Shown here: positions 20,856-29,492 of the stretch, in pieces
How the letters are laid out: each line of letters begins with the position of its first letter
Position numbering within the stretch: the stretch's first letter is position 1
DNA from: Carpediemonas membranifera
Taxonomy: Eukaryota; Fornicata
Direction: 5' to 3'
Assembly: GCA_019828565.1 (NCBI GenBank)
Contig: JAHDYR010000041.1
Coordinates: forward strand, 1 to 64,000
Length of the DNA stretch: 64,000 nucleotides
The notes under the pieces: generated by a model
Databases searched by the model: none
Seen by the model: only the letters and a program-made list of their open reading frames with translations
Told to the model about the DNA's origin: nothing
Translations under genes and position numbers: made by a program

Positions 20856-21354
20856 AGACTAACGAACAATTTAAGCAATCGAAGATTGGCCTGATATTGG
20901 CTAGAGCAGAAGGTATAATAGCCGAGGGGGTTGACGCGTATAGCGCAACAATAAGGGAAAAGCGTGGGTTCAAGTGAGAAAAAGAACACCACGTGCTATC
21001 AAAAAAGACTTGGGTTCGAGCCCAAGACAGATAGGAGAAATGCCACCCGGCTTCGCCGGGCGGACTTTGGGAAATCCGTATAGTAAATCATATCTAGATA
21101 AATCTAGTAGATTTCCTGGATACGGTGGTCAGCTAGATTTAAGAAAAATCTTGACCAAAGTGATTTGATATAATCAAAATGAGACGATTCGCAATCTCGA
21201 CACCGTCGACACCGCGATCTCGCAAAACCCGCCGGGCCATAAGAACCACGAAATGGTTTGTTGACTGATATGCCCCGTCGAGGGCTGGGGTGTATCAAAA
21301 CGATGTTTATATAGGATCAACACGCTCACGTTCAGTTCTCTCCGTCAAACTCCG
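20856..21354 (+). other. Viral intergenic region with conserved hairpins, unit 2
   Basis: Contains a T-arm-like hairpin (21009-21026), the CCCGGC/GCCGGG hairpin (about 21046-21060) and a leader motif. A short frame without ATG (about 20828-20980, ending REKRGFK) overlaps the rep 3' end and could be joined to it through the AAGGTGAGA sequence at about 20817 if that acts as a splice donor; this is speculative. Confidence 0.5.
21162..21201 (+). promoter_or_regulatory. Leader motif before the acidic gene, unit 2
   Basis: TTTGATATAATCAAAATGAG, a near-perfect palindrome plus ATGAG, followed by ACGATTCGCAATC. Confidence 0.5.
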
Positions 21355-21879
21355 ATGTTCGTTTCACTTAGCGTTTTCACCCAGTTCAGCACCCAGCAGC
21401 TTAGGGTCGAGGACCTTCCGACCCTGGAACCTCACCAGGACACGCCTGAGGGTCAGCGCCTCCTCTCCGACGACTCCCTCTTCAGCACGCCGCCTGAAGC
21501 CAGCATGTACGATCTATGGAGCGCTCCGCAAACTCCTGACCTCTCCCGCTGCCGGCAGAAGCTGAATTTTCAGGATTACCTGAAGACGACTGAAAGCGAA
21601 GAGGAAGACGATGACTTGTTCATCGAGCATGAGCCGGCAGGGGACGACTGCGACATGGAATGGAATCCGGGGTACACCAGCGACGAAGTCTGGGAGCGCT
21701 ACGTCGCAACATGTGAGCGCGTAGGTACGATCTGGCCTAGAGTAGAGGTCATATCCCGTTGGAGGGAGGAGGAGCCGGAGGGAGAGGCAGAACTGAACCA
21801 CTTCATTTGGACGTGGTTTACCGACGAGCAACTCCTAAACGTGCCCTCATACCTGAGAGAGCACGAATTCGATATGTAA
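21355..21879 (+). CDS. Acidic viral protein, unit 2, 174 aa
   Basis: Identical to the unit-1 copy for about the first 140 residues, then diverged at the end (NHFIWTWFTDEQLLNVPSYL against QRFIWSWFTDDQLQNVPSWL in unit 1). The substitutions are conservative and keep the Trp/Phe pattern, so the C-terminus is under protein-level constraint. A block change restricted to the 3' end suggests recombination between related genomes. The same caution about the start applies: the ATG lies in a GT...AG stretch of 28 nt. Confidence 0.7.
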   Translation: MFVSLSVFTQFSTQQLRVEDLPTLEPHQDTPEGQRLLSDDSLFSTPPEASMYDLWSAPQTPDLSRCRQKLNFQDYLKTTESEEEDDDLFIEHEPAGDDCDMEWNPGYTSDEVWERYVATCERVGTIWPRVEVISRWREEEPEGEAELNHFIWTWFTDEQLLNVPSYLREHEFDM

Positions 21880-21904
21880 ACATTCTGAGTATTTAAGTTG
21901 TTTC

Positions 21905-21939
21905 GGGCCTCCGACTGCCCAGTAAAACTGGGACGGCCC
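21905..21939 (+). terminator. Hairpin after the acidic gene, unit 2
   Basis: CCCAGT-AAA-ACTGGG inside GGGCC/GGCCC, as at 15489. Confidence 0.45.
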
Positions 21940-22127
21940 TTATATTTTCAGCTTTTCATTGCATTCCCGGCGTTCGCTACGTACCTCCGCTCAGGCTTTC
22001 GCCGGCTATCTTACGCGCTACCGCGCGCGCTGCTGCGCGAGCTATTTAAATGGGGCCCCTCCCCCATTTATGGGGTTTCCGAATTAACGTAAACAGTCGT
22101 GTTCACAATTAAGTACAATCAAACCGT

Positions 22128-22167
22128 TTGAATTAATCAAAATGAGACGGATCGCAAATCCCGGATT
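22128..22167 (+). promoter_or_regulatory. Leader motif before the 202-aa gene, unit 2
   Basis: TTGAATTAATCAAAATGAG followed by ACGGATCGCAAATCCCGGATT; the gene starts about 57 nt later after GGAGTTAGAA. Confidence 0.55.
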
Positions 22168-22223
22168 GCTTTTGATCTCGACACACGACGACACTACAAA
22201 CCGCAGTTTTACCGGAGTTAGAA

Positions 22224-22832
22224 ATGAACGACAGAGAGAAAGAAGACCAAATCCTCATAGAGGAAATCGAAACTGCCGCAAAACAGTTTCCGCCTATGTA
22301 CACTGCACATTTCCAACGCGAAACCGAACAAGTACTGCACAACAGCACTCAACATGTCTATCCCTTGGAAACAGCTAACAAAACAAGCCTCAAGAACTGG
22401 TACTTCTCATGGATGACACAAGACAACACCGCGACAGACGACTTCGCTCTGCAACTCGCTCAGAAACTAACAGAAGGCACGATTACGGTCCGCGCAACAG
22501 CACTGCTCAATGGCGGACCATGGACGACAATGTACCACTGCGAAATACACTCTGCAAGCCGCATCTCAGGGAAGATGCTCGCAAAAACAGTCAGAAAAGT
22601 CGCAAGAAACAACCCGGTGATAACATCAGTGACTACGGCATACAAGACGCCACAGTTCTACGACTACCGCATAACTGAACCATATGCCCACAAACACAAC
22701 GACAAATCAATTCTCATGACAGTCGAAGGCACGAGGGCCATATACTCAGAAAAAGCAGTCGTCGAAGAAGAAGAAGACACAAGACAACTAGAGGTGACAC
22801 AAGAAGGTCATGGATTTAATTTGCATAAATAA
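22224..22832 (+). CDS. Viral protein of unknown function, unit 2, 202 aa
   Basis: Same length as the unit-1 copy. The N-terminal three quarters carry many substitutions without a single indel, and the last 40 residues are identical. Variation without length change in an unbroken frame indicates selection on the protein, meaning the two copies came from two circulating strains and did not diverge from each other after insertion. It ends inside the 330-aa gene on the other strand. Confidence 0.65.
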   Translation: MNDREKEDQILIEEIETAAKQFPPMYTAHFQRETEQVLHNSTQHVYPLETANKTSLKNWYFSWMTQDNTATDDFALQLAQKLTEGTITVRATALLNGGPWTTMYHCEIHSASRISGKMLAKTVRKVARNNPVITSVTTAYKTPQFYDYRITEPYAHKHNDKSILMTVEGTRAIYSEKAVVEEEEDTRQLEVTQEGHGFNLHK

Positions 22833-23763
22833 TGGTAATACCAATACCAGGGGTTTGGACAGTATCGCCGTCTGGGACGACCATAGGCAGAAACGCCTTG
22901 TAACGATCAACAGAAAAAGGATCTGTTGTCTTCTCAATCAAATGCAGGTTGCCCGCATTGGGAGTGCCAACTACCTTCCATTCAAGATCATAGGGGGCAA
23001 CAAACAAGCACTCGGGACTAATGCCAGGAGAAGGAGAATGCTGCTTCTCCAAAGGCATCAACATAGGATCCCAAGACGGCGTACCAGGGGGAAGAGAGCT
23101 ACCCTCCGTATCCAACTGCACACGGAGGTCAGACGGAATAGAATAGGTATCAACAAACAGCACACAGGGAGATGACTTAGAAGTCAACTCTTGACCTGGG
23201 AGCCTATAGCGCTGAAGCTGAATCAAGTTCACGCCAGACTCATAGTTGATAGCAACCGAGAGAGACGACGACCCGTCGTCATGGGTAACAACACGAGAAA
23301 CACACGGATGGCGATCAATCAAATGCAACTGAGTTGCCTTTCTACCGACAGGGAAATCGTTCGTTGGACGCGGCTGGAAGGTGGACCCAGTCCACCCACC
23401 ATCACCATCAACTACGCGAATACCAGCGAGAGAAGAAGATTCTTCCAGAGCAGAAACAATTTCCTGCTCGACTGCGCCCGGCTCAAGAAAAGCCGAGCCA
23501 GAAGCAGTCTCCATCAAACCAACATTCATAAAGCCGTTAACGACGAACACTCCAAAACAAAAGCCTTGATCACACTGCTCATCCGGCGTAATCGGATCGC
23601 CGGAAGCATTACACATACGAGCATAACCAGAGCAGGAAGTAAGCGTCTTCACCTTCTGACCATAACTATGCATATCATCGTAACGAACACCAACAGTAGC
23701 ATGCTCACCAAATCGCAAAACATGCTCATTGTAAGCCGACAACGCGTTCGACGGATAACTCAT
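22816..23763 (-). CDS. Third leftward viral protein, unit 2, 315 aa
   Basis: Copy of the 330-aa protein with an in-frame loss of about 15 residues (the segment after FQPRP and before NDFPVG). All else is nearly identical. The missing stretch is Pro- and aromatic-rich and could be a surface loop. Confidence 0.65.
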   Translation of the reverse strand: MSYPSNALSAYNEHVLRFGEHATVGVRYDDMHSYGQKVKTLTSCSGYARMCNASGDPITPDEQCDQGFCFGVFVVNGFMNVGLMETASGSAFLEPGAVEQEIVSALEESSSLAGIRVVDGDGGWTGSTFQPRPTNDFPVGRKATQLHLIDRHPCVSRVVTHDDGSSSLSVAINYESGVNLIQLQRYRLPGQELTSKSSPCVLFVDTYSIPSDLRVQLDTEGSSLPPGTPSWDPMLMPLEKQHSPSPGISPECLFVAPYDLEWKVVGTPNAGNLHLIEKTTDPFSVDRYKAFLPMVVPDGDTVQTPGIGITIIYAN

Positions 23764-23781
23764 TAACAGAACAGATCAAGT

Positions 23782-24576
23782 TTATGTAGAAGGGGACAGA
23801 TAGGACGCAATCGTCTTCTCTGCAGAAGGCATCGAAAACTCAACAGTATACTCGATCCAAAAACGACCGAGCAGATCGGGGGTAGGACGGGTAGCAGAGC
23901 TAGCATAAACAAACTGACCGTTATCAGTACCACGGTCAGGAGCATTCGTAAACTGAGGGTTAGTAGACTTGCTGGAGGAGCGAACCGGTACGGGCAAGGA
24001 CCAAGAAGACCAGCAAGGACCGGAGGCAGAACATTCGTTCTGCAACATACGAGTGGGATCAACAGGAACGGGCTCCAGAGGATTGGGCTCCCACATAATA
24101 GTGATAGTGCCAGCGCCCTGAGGAGATTCCTCGGGCTGATAGACAAGGTGAGCAGATACGATCTTGTAACGATCGAAGTTCTTGCTCAGCGCATCGAGGC
24201 GGTTAAACACATTTCCAACGGTAAAAGGGTGATGACCCATGCCAGACCTATAAATGCCGCCAGCCTGAGTAATGGCGGCATCCTGGATCTGATAACGACT
24301 ATCGCGGTAAATCCGATAGTCAACAGCAGGGTGAACAGCCGGGTCTGTACGAGCAGTCACGGGAAAGAGAACCTCGCGGAAGGTCATGCGGAGACGGCCG
24401 TTACTCCGGGGCGAGATGATCTTCGTCTTGCGATACACGGACCGACGAAAGGGAAAACGACGCGAACTAGTAGCCCGCTTACGCGATGTACGGCGAGGAC
24501 GACGAGTGAAACCACGACGGGTTCGGCGAGGCCGACGGCTAGACCGACGGCGATTTCTTCTAGCTCCATATGCCAT
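23782..24576 (-). CDS. Arg-rich capsid protein, unit 2, 264 aa
   Basis: Same length as the unit-1 capsid, with very few substitutions (for example in the TSRR segment near residue 37). The Arg arm and the shell-domain motifs described for unit 1 are all present. It starts at MAYG just beyond the stop of the preceding deleted gene, so the spacing of the block is unchanged. Confidence 0.75.
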   Translation of the reverse strand: MAYGARRNRRRSSRRPRRTRRGFTRRPRRTSRKRATSSRRFPFRRSVYRKTKIISPRSNGRLRMTFREVLFPVTARTDPAVHPAVDYRIYRDSRYQIQDAAITQAGGIYRSGMGHHPFTVGNVFNRLDALSKNFDRYKIVSAHLVYQPEESPQGAGTITIMWEPNPLEPVPVDPTRMLQNECSASGPCWSSWSLPVPVRSSSKSTNPQFTNAPDRGTDNGQFVYASSATRPTPDLLGRFWIEYTVEFSMPSAEKTIASYLSPST

Positions 24577-24583
24577 ATTTATG

Positions 24584-25141
24584 TCAATATTTACGCCAAC
24601 GGTAGACCCGCCGAGACTGGCGATATCCACGAGAATTATAATATCTACGATAACGAGGTCGCCACATAGGAGTGCGCCCAAAATTGCGTGGCTTGTACCA
24701 ACGGGCACCGCGATGGGTGAAAAACTTGGAATGCCAAGTAGGACGGAAGGGGCGACGCTCAGACTTCTGCGCGCGAGCCTGCTTGAAGTCTGAATACCGC
24801 GAGATCGCGCGAGGGGCGCGATCTGGCTGATGAGAGCGTTTCGACTTCTTAAAGTCGGAAACCTTGTAAGACAAAGAAAACTTGTCTGGGCGAAGAGCCT
24901 CATACTCATCCAACCGACGATAACGAAGATAATCCTTCAATATCGCCTTCTGGTTAGGATTACGCATGCTAGATATCACCACGGCCGCATAATCATGCGA
25001 GCCAGGTCCAATAGAATCGCCGTACGGGGCAAGCCCGCCGGCCGACTTCTTATTGGAAAGATAATCGATTACGTCACCACGTAAATCGGAGTCACTGACA
25101 TACGAACGCACAAAAGCATCCCAATCAACGTCAGACGACAT
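24584..25141 (-). CDS. PLA2-like viral protein with 301-codon in-frame deletion
   Basis: The first 54 residues, including GPGS, are joined directly to the last 130, which include the basic Arg/Tyr tail. The putative catalytic HD, the Pro-rich linker and most of the second domain are gone. The frame is kept, giving 185 residues. The join has a short microhomology (ATCAC). Either the deletion arose in a defective circular genome before insertion or it happened in the array; the preserved frame slightly favours a form that was still expressed. Confidence 0.75.
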   Translation of the reverse strand: MSSDVDWDAFVRSYVSDSDLRGDVIDYLSNKKSAGGLAPYGDSIGPGSHDYAAVVISSMRNPNQKAILKDYLRYRRLDEYEALRPDKFSLSYKVSDFKKSKRSHQPDRAPRAISRYSDFKQARAQKSERRPFRPTWHSKFFTHRGARWYKPRNFGRTPMWRPRYRRYYNSRGYRQSRRVYRWRKY

Positions 25142-25258
25142 CGCGCAGCAAAAAACAACAAATAAGCGCCAGGTGCACTACAGCGCACCCTGACGCTCCT
25201 CTACCGAGAGGAATTGACCAAAAAAAAAACCCGGAGCTTAAAATGCCGGGGCCAGGGG

Positions 25259-25358
25259 GCCAATTCCCGCTAGTAATATTAAGGGCGCATTTCAGCACAC
25301 GACAGTTTAAGGTAAACTTAAACTGCGCGCGCTTCGCGCCCTTCTAGCGGGAATTGGC
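25259..25358. other. Viral replication origin, unit 3
   Basis: Arms 25259-25273 and 25344-25358 with TAATATTAA after the left arm. The flank to the left differs slightly from units 1-2 (AAAAAAAAACCCGGAGC replaces AAACAGACCTATAAATGC). Confidence 0.8.
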
Positions 25359-25363
25359 TACTC

Positions 25364-25406
25364 ATTTGAATCATTCAAAATGAGATGGATTGCAAATCCT
25401 GGATCG
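25364..25406 (+). promoter_or_regulatory. Leader motif before rep, unit 3
   Basis: TTTGAATCATTCAAAATGAG with GATGGATTGCAAATCC, unchanged from unit 2. Confidence 0.55.
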
Positions 25407-25435
25407 AGATTTGCGCAGTTTTGGGTGGGTCAGAA

Positions 25436-26326
25436 ATGCAAGCGAAGACGTGGTTTCTAACATACCCGCGTTGGAACGCGGATAGTCCTACAGAGTTCAA
25501 TGAAATCATGCAAGGCATCACTCTCTTACTTGACAAAGAATTTAACAGAGAATACGTCGCTTACGTCATCGCTCGAGAGAAACACCACGACCCCGAAGAC
25601 TCCGACGAATCGTGTAACTTGCACTATCACATCTTCCTGAAACTTGACAACAAAATAAGATGGAACGCAAAGACATCACCTCATGCATGGGATCTATGGG
25701 GCAATCACCCAAACGTGCAAACGTGTAGATCGCCCGACGCAGTCGTGAAATACTGCAAGAAGGAGGGGGATTACGAAGCCGACGGGGTTAACCTAGAGAA
25801 CCGAGCCAAGAAGCGAAAGGCATATAATCTCGAGATGTTCACCAGAGACCCGCTGGATCTGGTGAAAGAGGGCCTAGTTAACCCAGCACAATACCTTAAC
25901 TGTGTTAAGGCGCAGGCTCACTACAAGCTACACGCAGAGCCCCAGACTCACGCAGAAGGCACCCGAGGCGTCTGGATCTGGGGCGAACCAGGAGTTGGAA
26001 AGTCGCACGCCGCAAGACACGAATACGGCGAAAGCATCTTCGTTAAGGCTCAGAATAAGTGGTGGGACGGCTACAAGGGCGAAACGGTAATCATTCTAGA
26101 TGACCTAGACACGCCTGTGCTGAACCACTACCTGAAAATCTGGGCAGATAGATGGGCTTGCTCCGGTGAAGTGAAAGGCTCGACTGTGCCACTCAGGCAC
26201 GAGACGTTCATCGTCACGTCAAACTATCCGATTGAGCACTTCACAGACGGGGACAATGCAATGAGAGAGGCGCTGGTGAGGAGATTCAAGGTGAGACACC
26301 TACAGAAGATGAAAGAGAGAATGTAA
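25436..26326 (+). CDS. rep: CRESS replication initiator (Rep), unit 3, intact
   Basis: Full-length 296-residue Rep differing from unit 2 at only a handful of residues (for example CKKEG for CQKEG beside the catalytic Tyr, and LVRRF for LTRRF). All HUH and helicase motifs are intact. Two intact Reps in one locus could in principle act on the three origins nearby, including excision of circles; no evidence of this is visible. Confidence 0.92.
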   Translation: MQAKTWFLTYPRWNADSPTEFNEIMQGITLLLDKEFNREYVAYVIAREKHHDPEDSDESCNLHYHIFLKLDNKIRWNAKTSPHAWDLWGNHPNVQTCRSPDAVVKYCKKEGDYEADGVNLENRAKKRKAYNLEMFTRDPLDLVKEGLVNPAQYLNCVKAQAHYKLHAEPQTHAEGTRGVWIWGEPGVGKSHAARHEYGESIFVKAQNKWWDGYKGETVIILDDLDTPVLNHYLKIWADRWACSGEVKGSTVPLRHETFIVTSNYPIEHFTDGDNAMREALVRRFKVRHLQKMKERM

Positions 26327-26856
26327 AGACTAACGAACAATTTAAGCAATCGAAGATTGGCCTGATATTGGCTAGAGCAGAAGGTATAATAGCCGAGGGG
26401 GTTGACGCGTATAGCGCAACAATGAGGGAAAAGCGTGGGTTCAAGTGAGAAAAAGAACACCACGTGCTATCAAAAAAAGACTTGGGTTCGAGCCCAAGAC
26501 AGATAGGAGAAATGCCACCCGGCTTCGCCGGGCGGACTTTGGGAAATCCGTATAGTAAATCATATCTAGATAAATCTAGTAGATTTCCTGGATACGGTGG
26601 TCAGCTAGATTTAAGAAAAATCTTGACCAAAGTGATTTGATATAATCAAAATGAGACGATTCGCAATCTCGACACCGTCGACACCGCGATCTCGCAAAAC
26701 CCGCAGGGCCATAAGCACCAAGAAATGGTTTGTGTGCCGATAATGCCCTGCGAGGGCTAGAAGGTATCTAAAACGGTCTTATATAGGTTCAACAAGCTCA
26801 CATCGAGTCCTCTACTTCCGTCGCCGAGGTACGTTACACTTAGACCGTTCACACAG
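26327..26856 (+). other. Viral intergenic region, unit 3
   Basis: T-arm-like hairpin at 26481-26498, CCCGGC/GCCGGG hairpin, then a diverged stretch ending in a 28-nt GT...AG sequence (about 26829-26856) that aligns with the start area of the acidic gene in the other copies. Confidence 0.5.
26634..26673 (+). promoter_or_regulatory. Leader motif before the acidic gene, unit 3
   Basis: TTTGATATAATCAAAATGAG followed by ACGATTCGCAATC, as in unit 2. Confidence 0.5.
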
Positions 26857-27342
26857 ACTATCGAAACTCCGCAGCTTAGCGTCGAACAACTTCCGTATCT
26901 AACTCCTCACAACAGCACTCTGGAGGGACAGCAGCTCCTAAGCGATGATTCCATCTTCTCGACGCCGCCGGAGGCCGATTTCTATGAATCCTGGGGTGCC
27001 CCGGAGACGCCGAACCTCGCAAGAGTCAGACGGCATCTTTTTCTCCCGACAACCATAGAGTCGGACGACGATGACCTGTTCGTTCATCCAGAGCCGGAGG
27101 GGGACGACACGGAGATGGGGTGGATGCCGGAGTACGACGAAGATGAGGTGTGGGAGAAGTATGTAGCGATCTGCGAGACAGTTGGAGTCATATGGCCTCG
27201 CATCGAGGTGATCGAGAGATGGAAGGAGGAGGAGCCGGAGGGCGAGGAGGAGCTGAGACGCTTCCTCTGGAGCTGGTTCACTGACGACCAGCTCAAGAAC
27301 GTGCCCTCTTACCTGAGAGAGCACGAGTTCGATGAATTTTAA
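26857..27342 (+). CDS. Acidic viral protein, unit 3, diverged version
   Basis: Open for 161 residues with clear but much lower similarity to units 1-2, keeping DDSIFSTPPEA, ETPNLAR, DEVWEKY and the Trp-rich end. No ATG stands at the homologous position: GAGGTACGTT replaces the start found in units 1-2, and the open frame follows an AG. Together with the aligned GT...AG stretches in other copies, this supports a 28-30 nt intron and a start further upstream. It represents a second viral strain in the array. Confidence 0.6.
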   Translation, partial: TIETPQLSVEQLPYLTPHNSTLEGQQLLSDDSIFSTPPEADFYESWGAPETPNLARVRRHLFLPTTIESDDDDLFVHPEPEGDDTEMGWMPEYDEDEVWEKYVAICETVGVIWPRIEVIERWKEEEPEGEEELRRFLWSWFTDDQLKNVPSYLREHEFDEF

Positions 27343-27367
27343 ATATTCTGAGTAGTTTAGTTGTTTC

Positions 27368-27402
27368 GGGCCTCCGACTGCCCAGTAAAACTGGGACGGC
27401 CC
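27368..27402 (+). terminator. Hairpin after the acidic gene, unit 3
   Basis: Third copy of CCCAGT-AAA-ACTGGG within GGGCC/GGCCC. Viral sequence ends about 180 nt later at 27583. Confidence 0.45.
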
Positions 27403-27561
27403 TTATATTTTCAGCTTTTCATTGCATTCCCGGCGTTCGCTACGTACCTCCGCTCAGGCTTTCGCCGGCTATCTTACGCGCTACCGCGCGCGCTGCTGCG
27501 CGAGCTATTTAAATGGGGCCCCTCCCCCATTTATGGGGTTTCCGAATTAACGTAAACAGTC

Positions 27562-28869
27562 GTGTTCACATTTAAGTGCAATCCAGTATCCATCGAAAAC
27601 TCGATCTACTTCAAGGACGGAGTGCCGATTATCCCCAAGGGAGAGACACGCGACAAGGCCCTTCGGACCGCTCACCAATTTCATACGGGAGCAAATTCAA
27701 CGTTCCAAGCACTCGCCACGTCTGCATTTTGGCCGGGGATGCTCTTGGACGTCAAAAAGCACATCAAGACGTGCCCCATTTGTCTGAAGACTCGCATCAA
27801 GGACTACTTTATCGCCCAAAAGGGCCAGACAAGACGCACCAGACCATGGGAGACAGTGGCAGTCGACACAATTGGCCCTCTCCCAACGGATTCGCTGGGC
27901 GCTCGCTACATCATTGTGGCTGTAGACATGTTTACAAGATACACCGAGCTCGTCGCAGTCGCATCGATCGACGCCGAGACCTCCGCCAGGGCCCTATGGG
28001 ACCACGTTTTCACGCGACACGGGATACCGGCGGAGATTCTGTCCGACGGCGGCCCGGAGTACGCGAACTCGATAGTTGAACAACTCACAACGTCATTGAA
28101 AGTCGCACACCACTTCACCATCCCGTTTCATCCACAGAGCAATGGTCTCGTGGAGAGAAGGAATGCGGAGATTGGAAGACACCTACGGTGGCTTGTCCTG
28201 GCAATAGCCTACAAAGACCAGTGGTGCGGACTCCTACCGACGGTCCAGATGATTATCAACGGCACGACACATACGGCCACGAAGTTCTCCCCGCACGAGC
28301 TGATATTTGGCCATGAGCACAACATGTTTACAAGCTGGTGGACGAACGACAACAACTCTCCGATCAGAGATTTCCCAGAGTTCAAAAAGGACCTGGAGCT
28401 GGCCCTTAACGCCCTGGAGACCACTGCCAGAGAGAGTGTGGGCCCGGGCCAAAAGACAATAGTCAACACCGAACTGAAGCCGGGTGACTACGTCCTCTGG
28501 AAAGATGAGGCCCCTCAGAAGCTAGACGCGCGCAACAGGGGCCCATGGAAGGTACACGATGTACTTGATAATAACAGAATAGTCCTGCAGTCGATACTCG
28601 ACGGATCGACCAGATCAACCCACATTGAAAAACTCATGATGTTCGACACGGATGCCGTAACGGACACGATGATGCTTCAACTTGCAAGCTTCGACCAGAA
28701 AAAATGGGAGGTAGAGCGAGTAGTATCGGTAGACTGGAAAGAAGGGACAGCCGCCATCAAGTGGGTAGGATTCGAAAACATAACGGAAGAACCACTCTCG
28801 GGAGTGAAACACCTCGAGGAGATGAAGAGGTTGGCCCGTAAGGCGAGGAAGAACCTGAAACTCTACTAA
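27562..28869 (+). pseudogene. Ty3/gypsy integrase with chromodomain, 5'-truncated
   Basis: The open frame starts inside viral DNA (first seven codons) and becomes integrase at about 27583. It has the zinc-binding end (H38, H41, CPIC at 71-74), the DDE catalytic triad D102 (AVDTIG), D162 (LSDGGPEY) and E198 (GLVERRNAE), and a C-terminal chromodomain-like segment starting WEVERVV. Such chromoviral integrases insert cDNA and use the chromodomain to choose chromatin. Gag, protease, reverse transcriptase and RNase H are missing, replaced by the viral array. The catalytic core itself looks undamaged. Confidence 0.85.
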
Positions 28870-28913
28870 CCATCTTTTTCCCCCGTTCCTTGCAGGTTGG
28901 GGGTTTTCTCATC

Positions 28914-28936
28914 AAAAAGGGAGGTAGTGTCACCGG
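28914..28936 (+). other. Polypurine tract and start of a 3' LTR
   Basis: AAAAAGGGAGG is followed by TAG and TGTCACCGG, the usual order of polypurine tract and LTR start in Ty3-type elements. The LTR is cut off almost at once by the mariner-like remnant. Confidence 0.5.
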
Positions 28937-29382
28937 TCTATAAACTGCTCCGTCCAGTTTTGACCACTTTTACCCCGCTGCGGTTTACTGTAAATGATTT
29001 CAACCGACAGCCAGGCTTCCTCTGGATTCCTTTCCATCCATCTGGTGTCACCGACCTTGAGCGTAAGCTTCTCTTTGTGTAGTATCGTCTGGGAGAGGCT
29101 GGATAGCGATACTGAAATACCGAACTTCAGCTGCACGACAGTGGCTATGTCGCTAAGCCGAGCAGCCGGATTCTGGAGAACATAGTCACGTACATACTTC
29201 GTCACTTCTGGGCTCATCTTGGTAGCTGATCTCACTCTCTTTCCAGAGCATTTCGCTCTATTGGCCTTGATATCATAGATGACATTGCGGCAACGGCCCG
29301 TTACGCGTGCAATGTTTGCTATAGACATTTCACTTCCGAGAAGTGTTGCTATGTTCAGTCTCTCTGAATCAGTTACGACCAT
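28930..29382 (-). pseudogene. Tc1/mariner-type transposase, N-terminal part
   Basis: 150 residues with two helix-turn-helix regions typical of the DNA-binding half of Tc1/mariner or IS630 transposases: a first one around LLGSEMSIANIARVTG and a second around ARLSDIATVVQLKFGISVS. The DDE catalytic half is absent; the frame runs into a sequence with CTGGACGGAGCAG that may be part of a terminal repeat, then stops. It is inserted into or joined to the truncated LTR. Confidence 0.6.
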
Positions 29383-29492
29383 TCACTCTCTTCAATTTGT
29401 GAGCAGAACTTTGAATGAATCAAAACCAATTGTTCATTTTTACGCTGAAAGAGCAATATGTAATAATATATAACCATAGAACGAACAAAAGC

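Noticed and set aside
22142-22378. A basic 78-residue protein in the leader of the 202-aa gene
   Set aside because: It overlaps the conserved gene in another frame, and its unit-1 counterpart has a different length and end.
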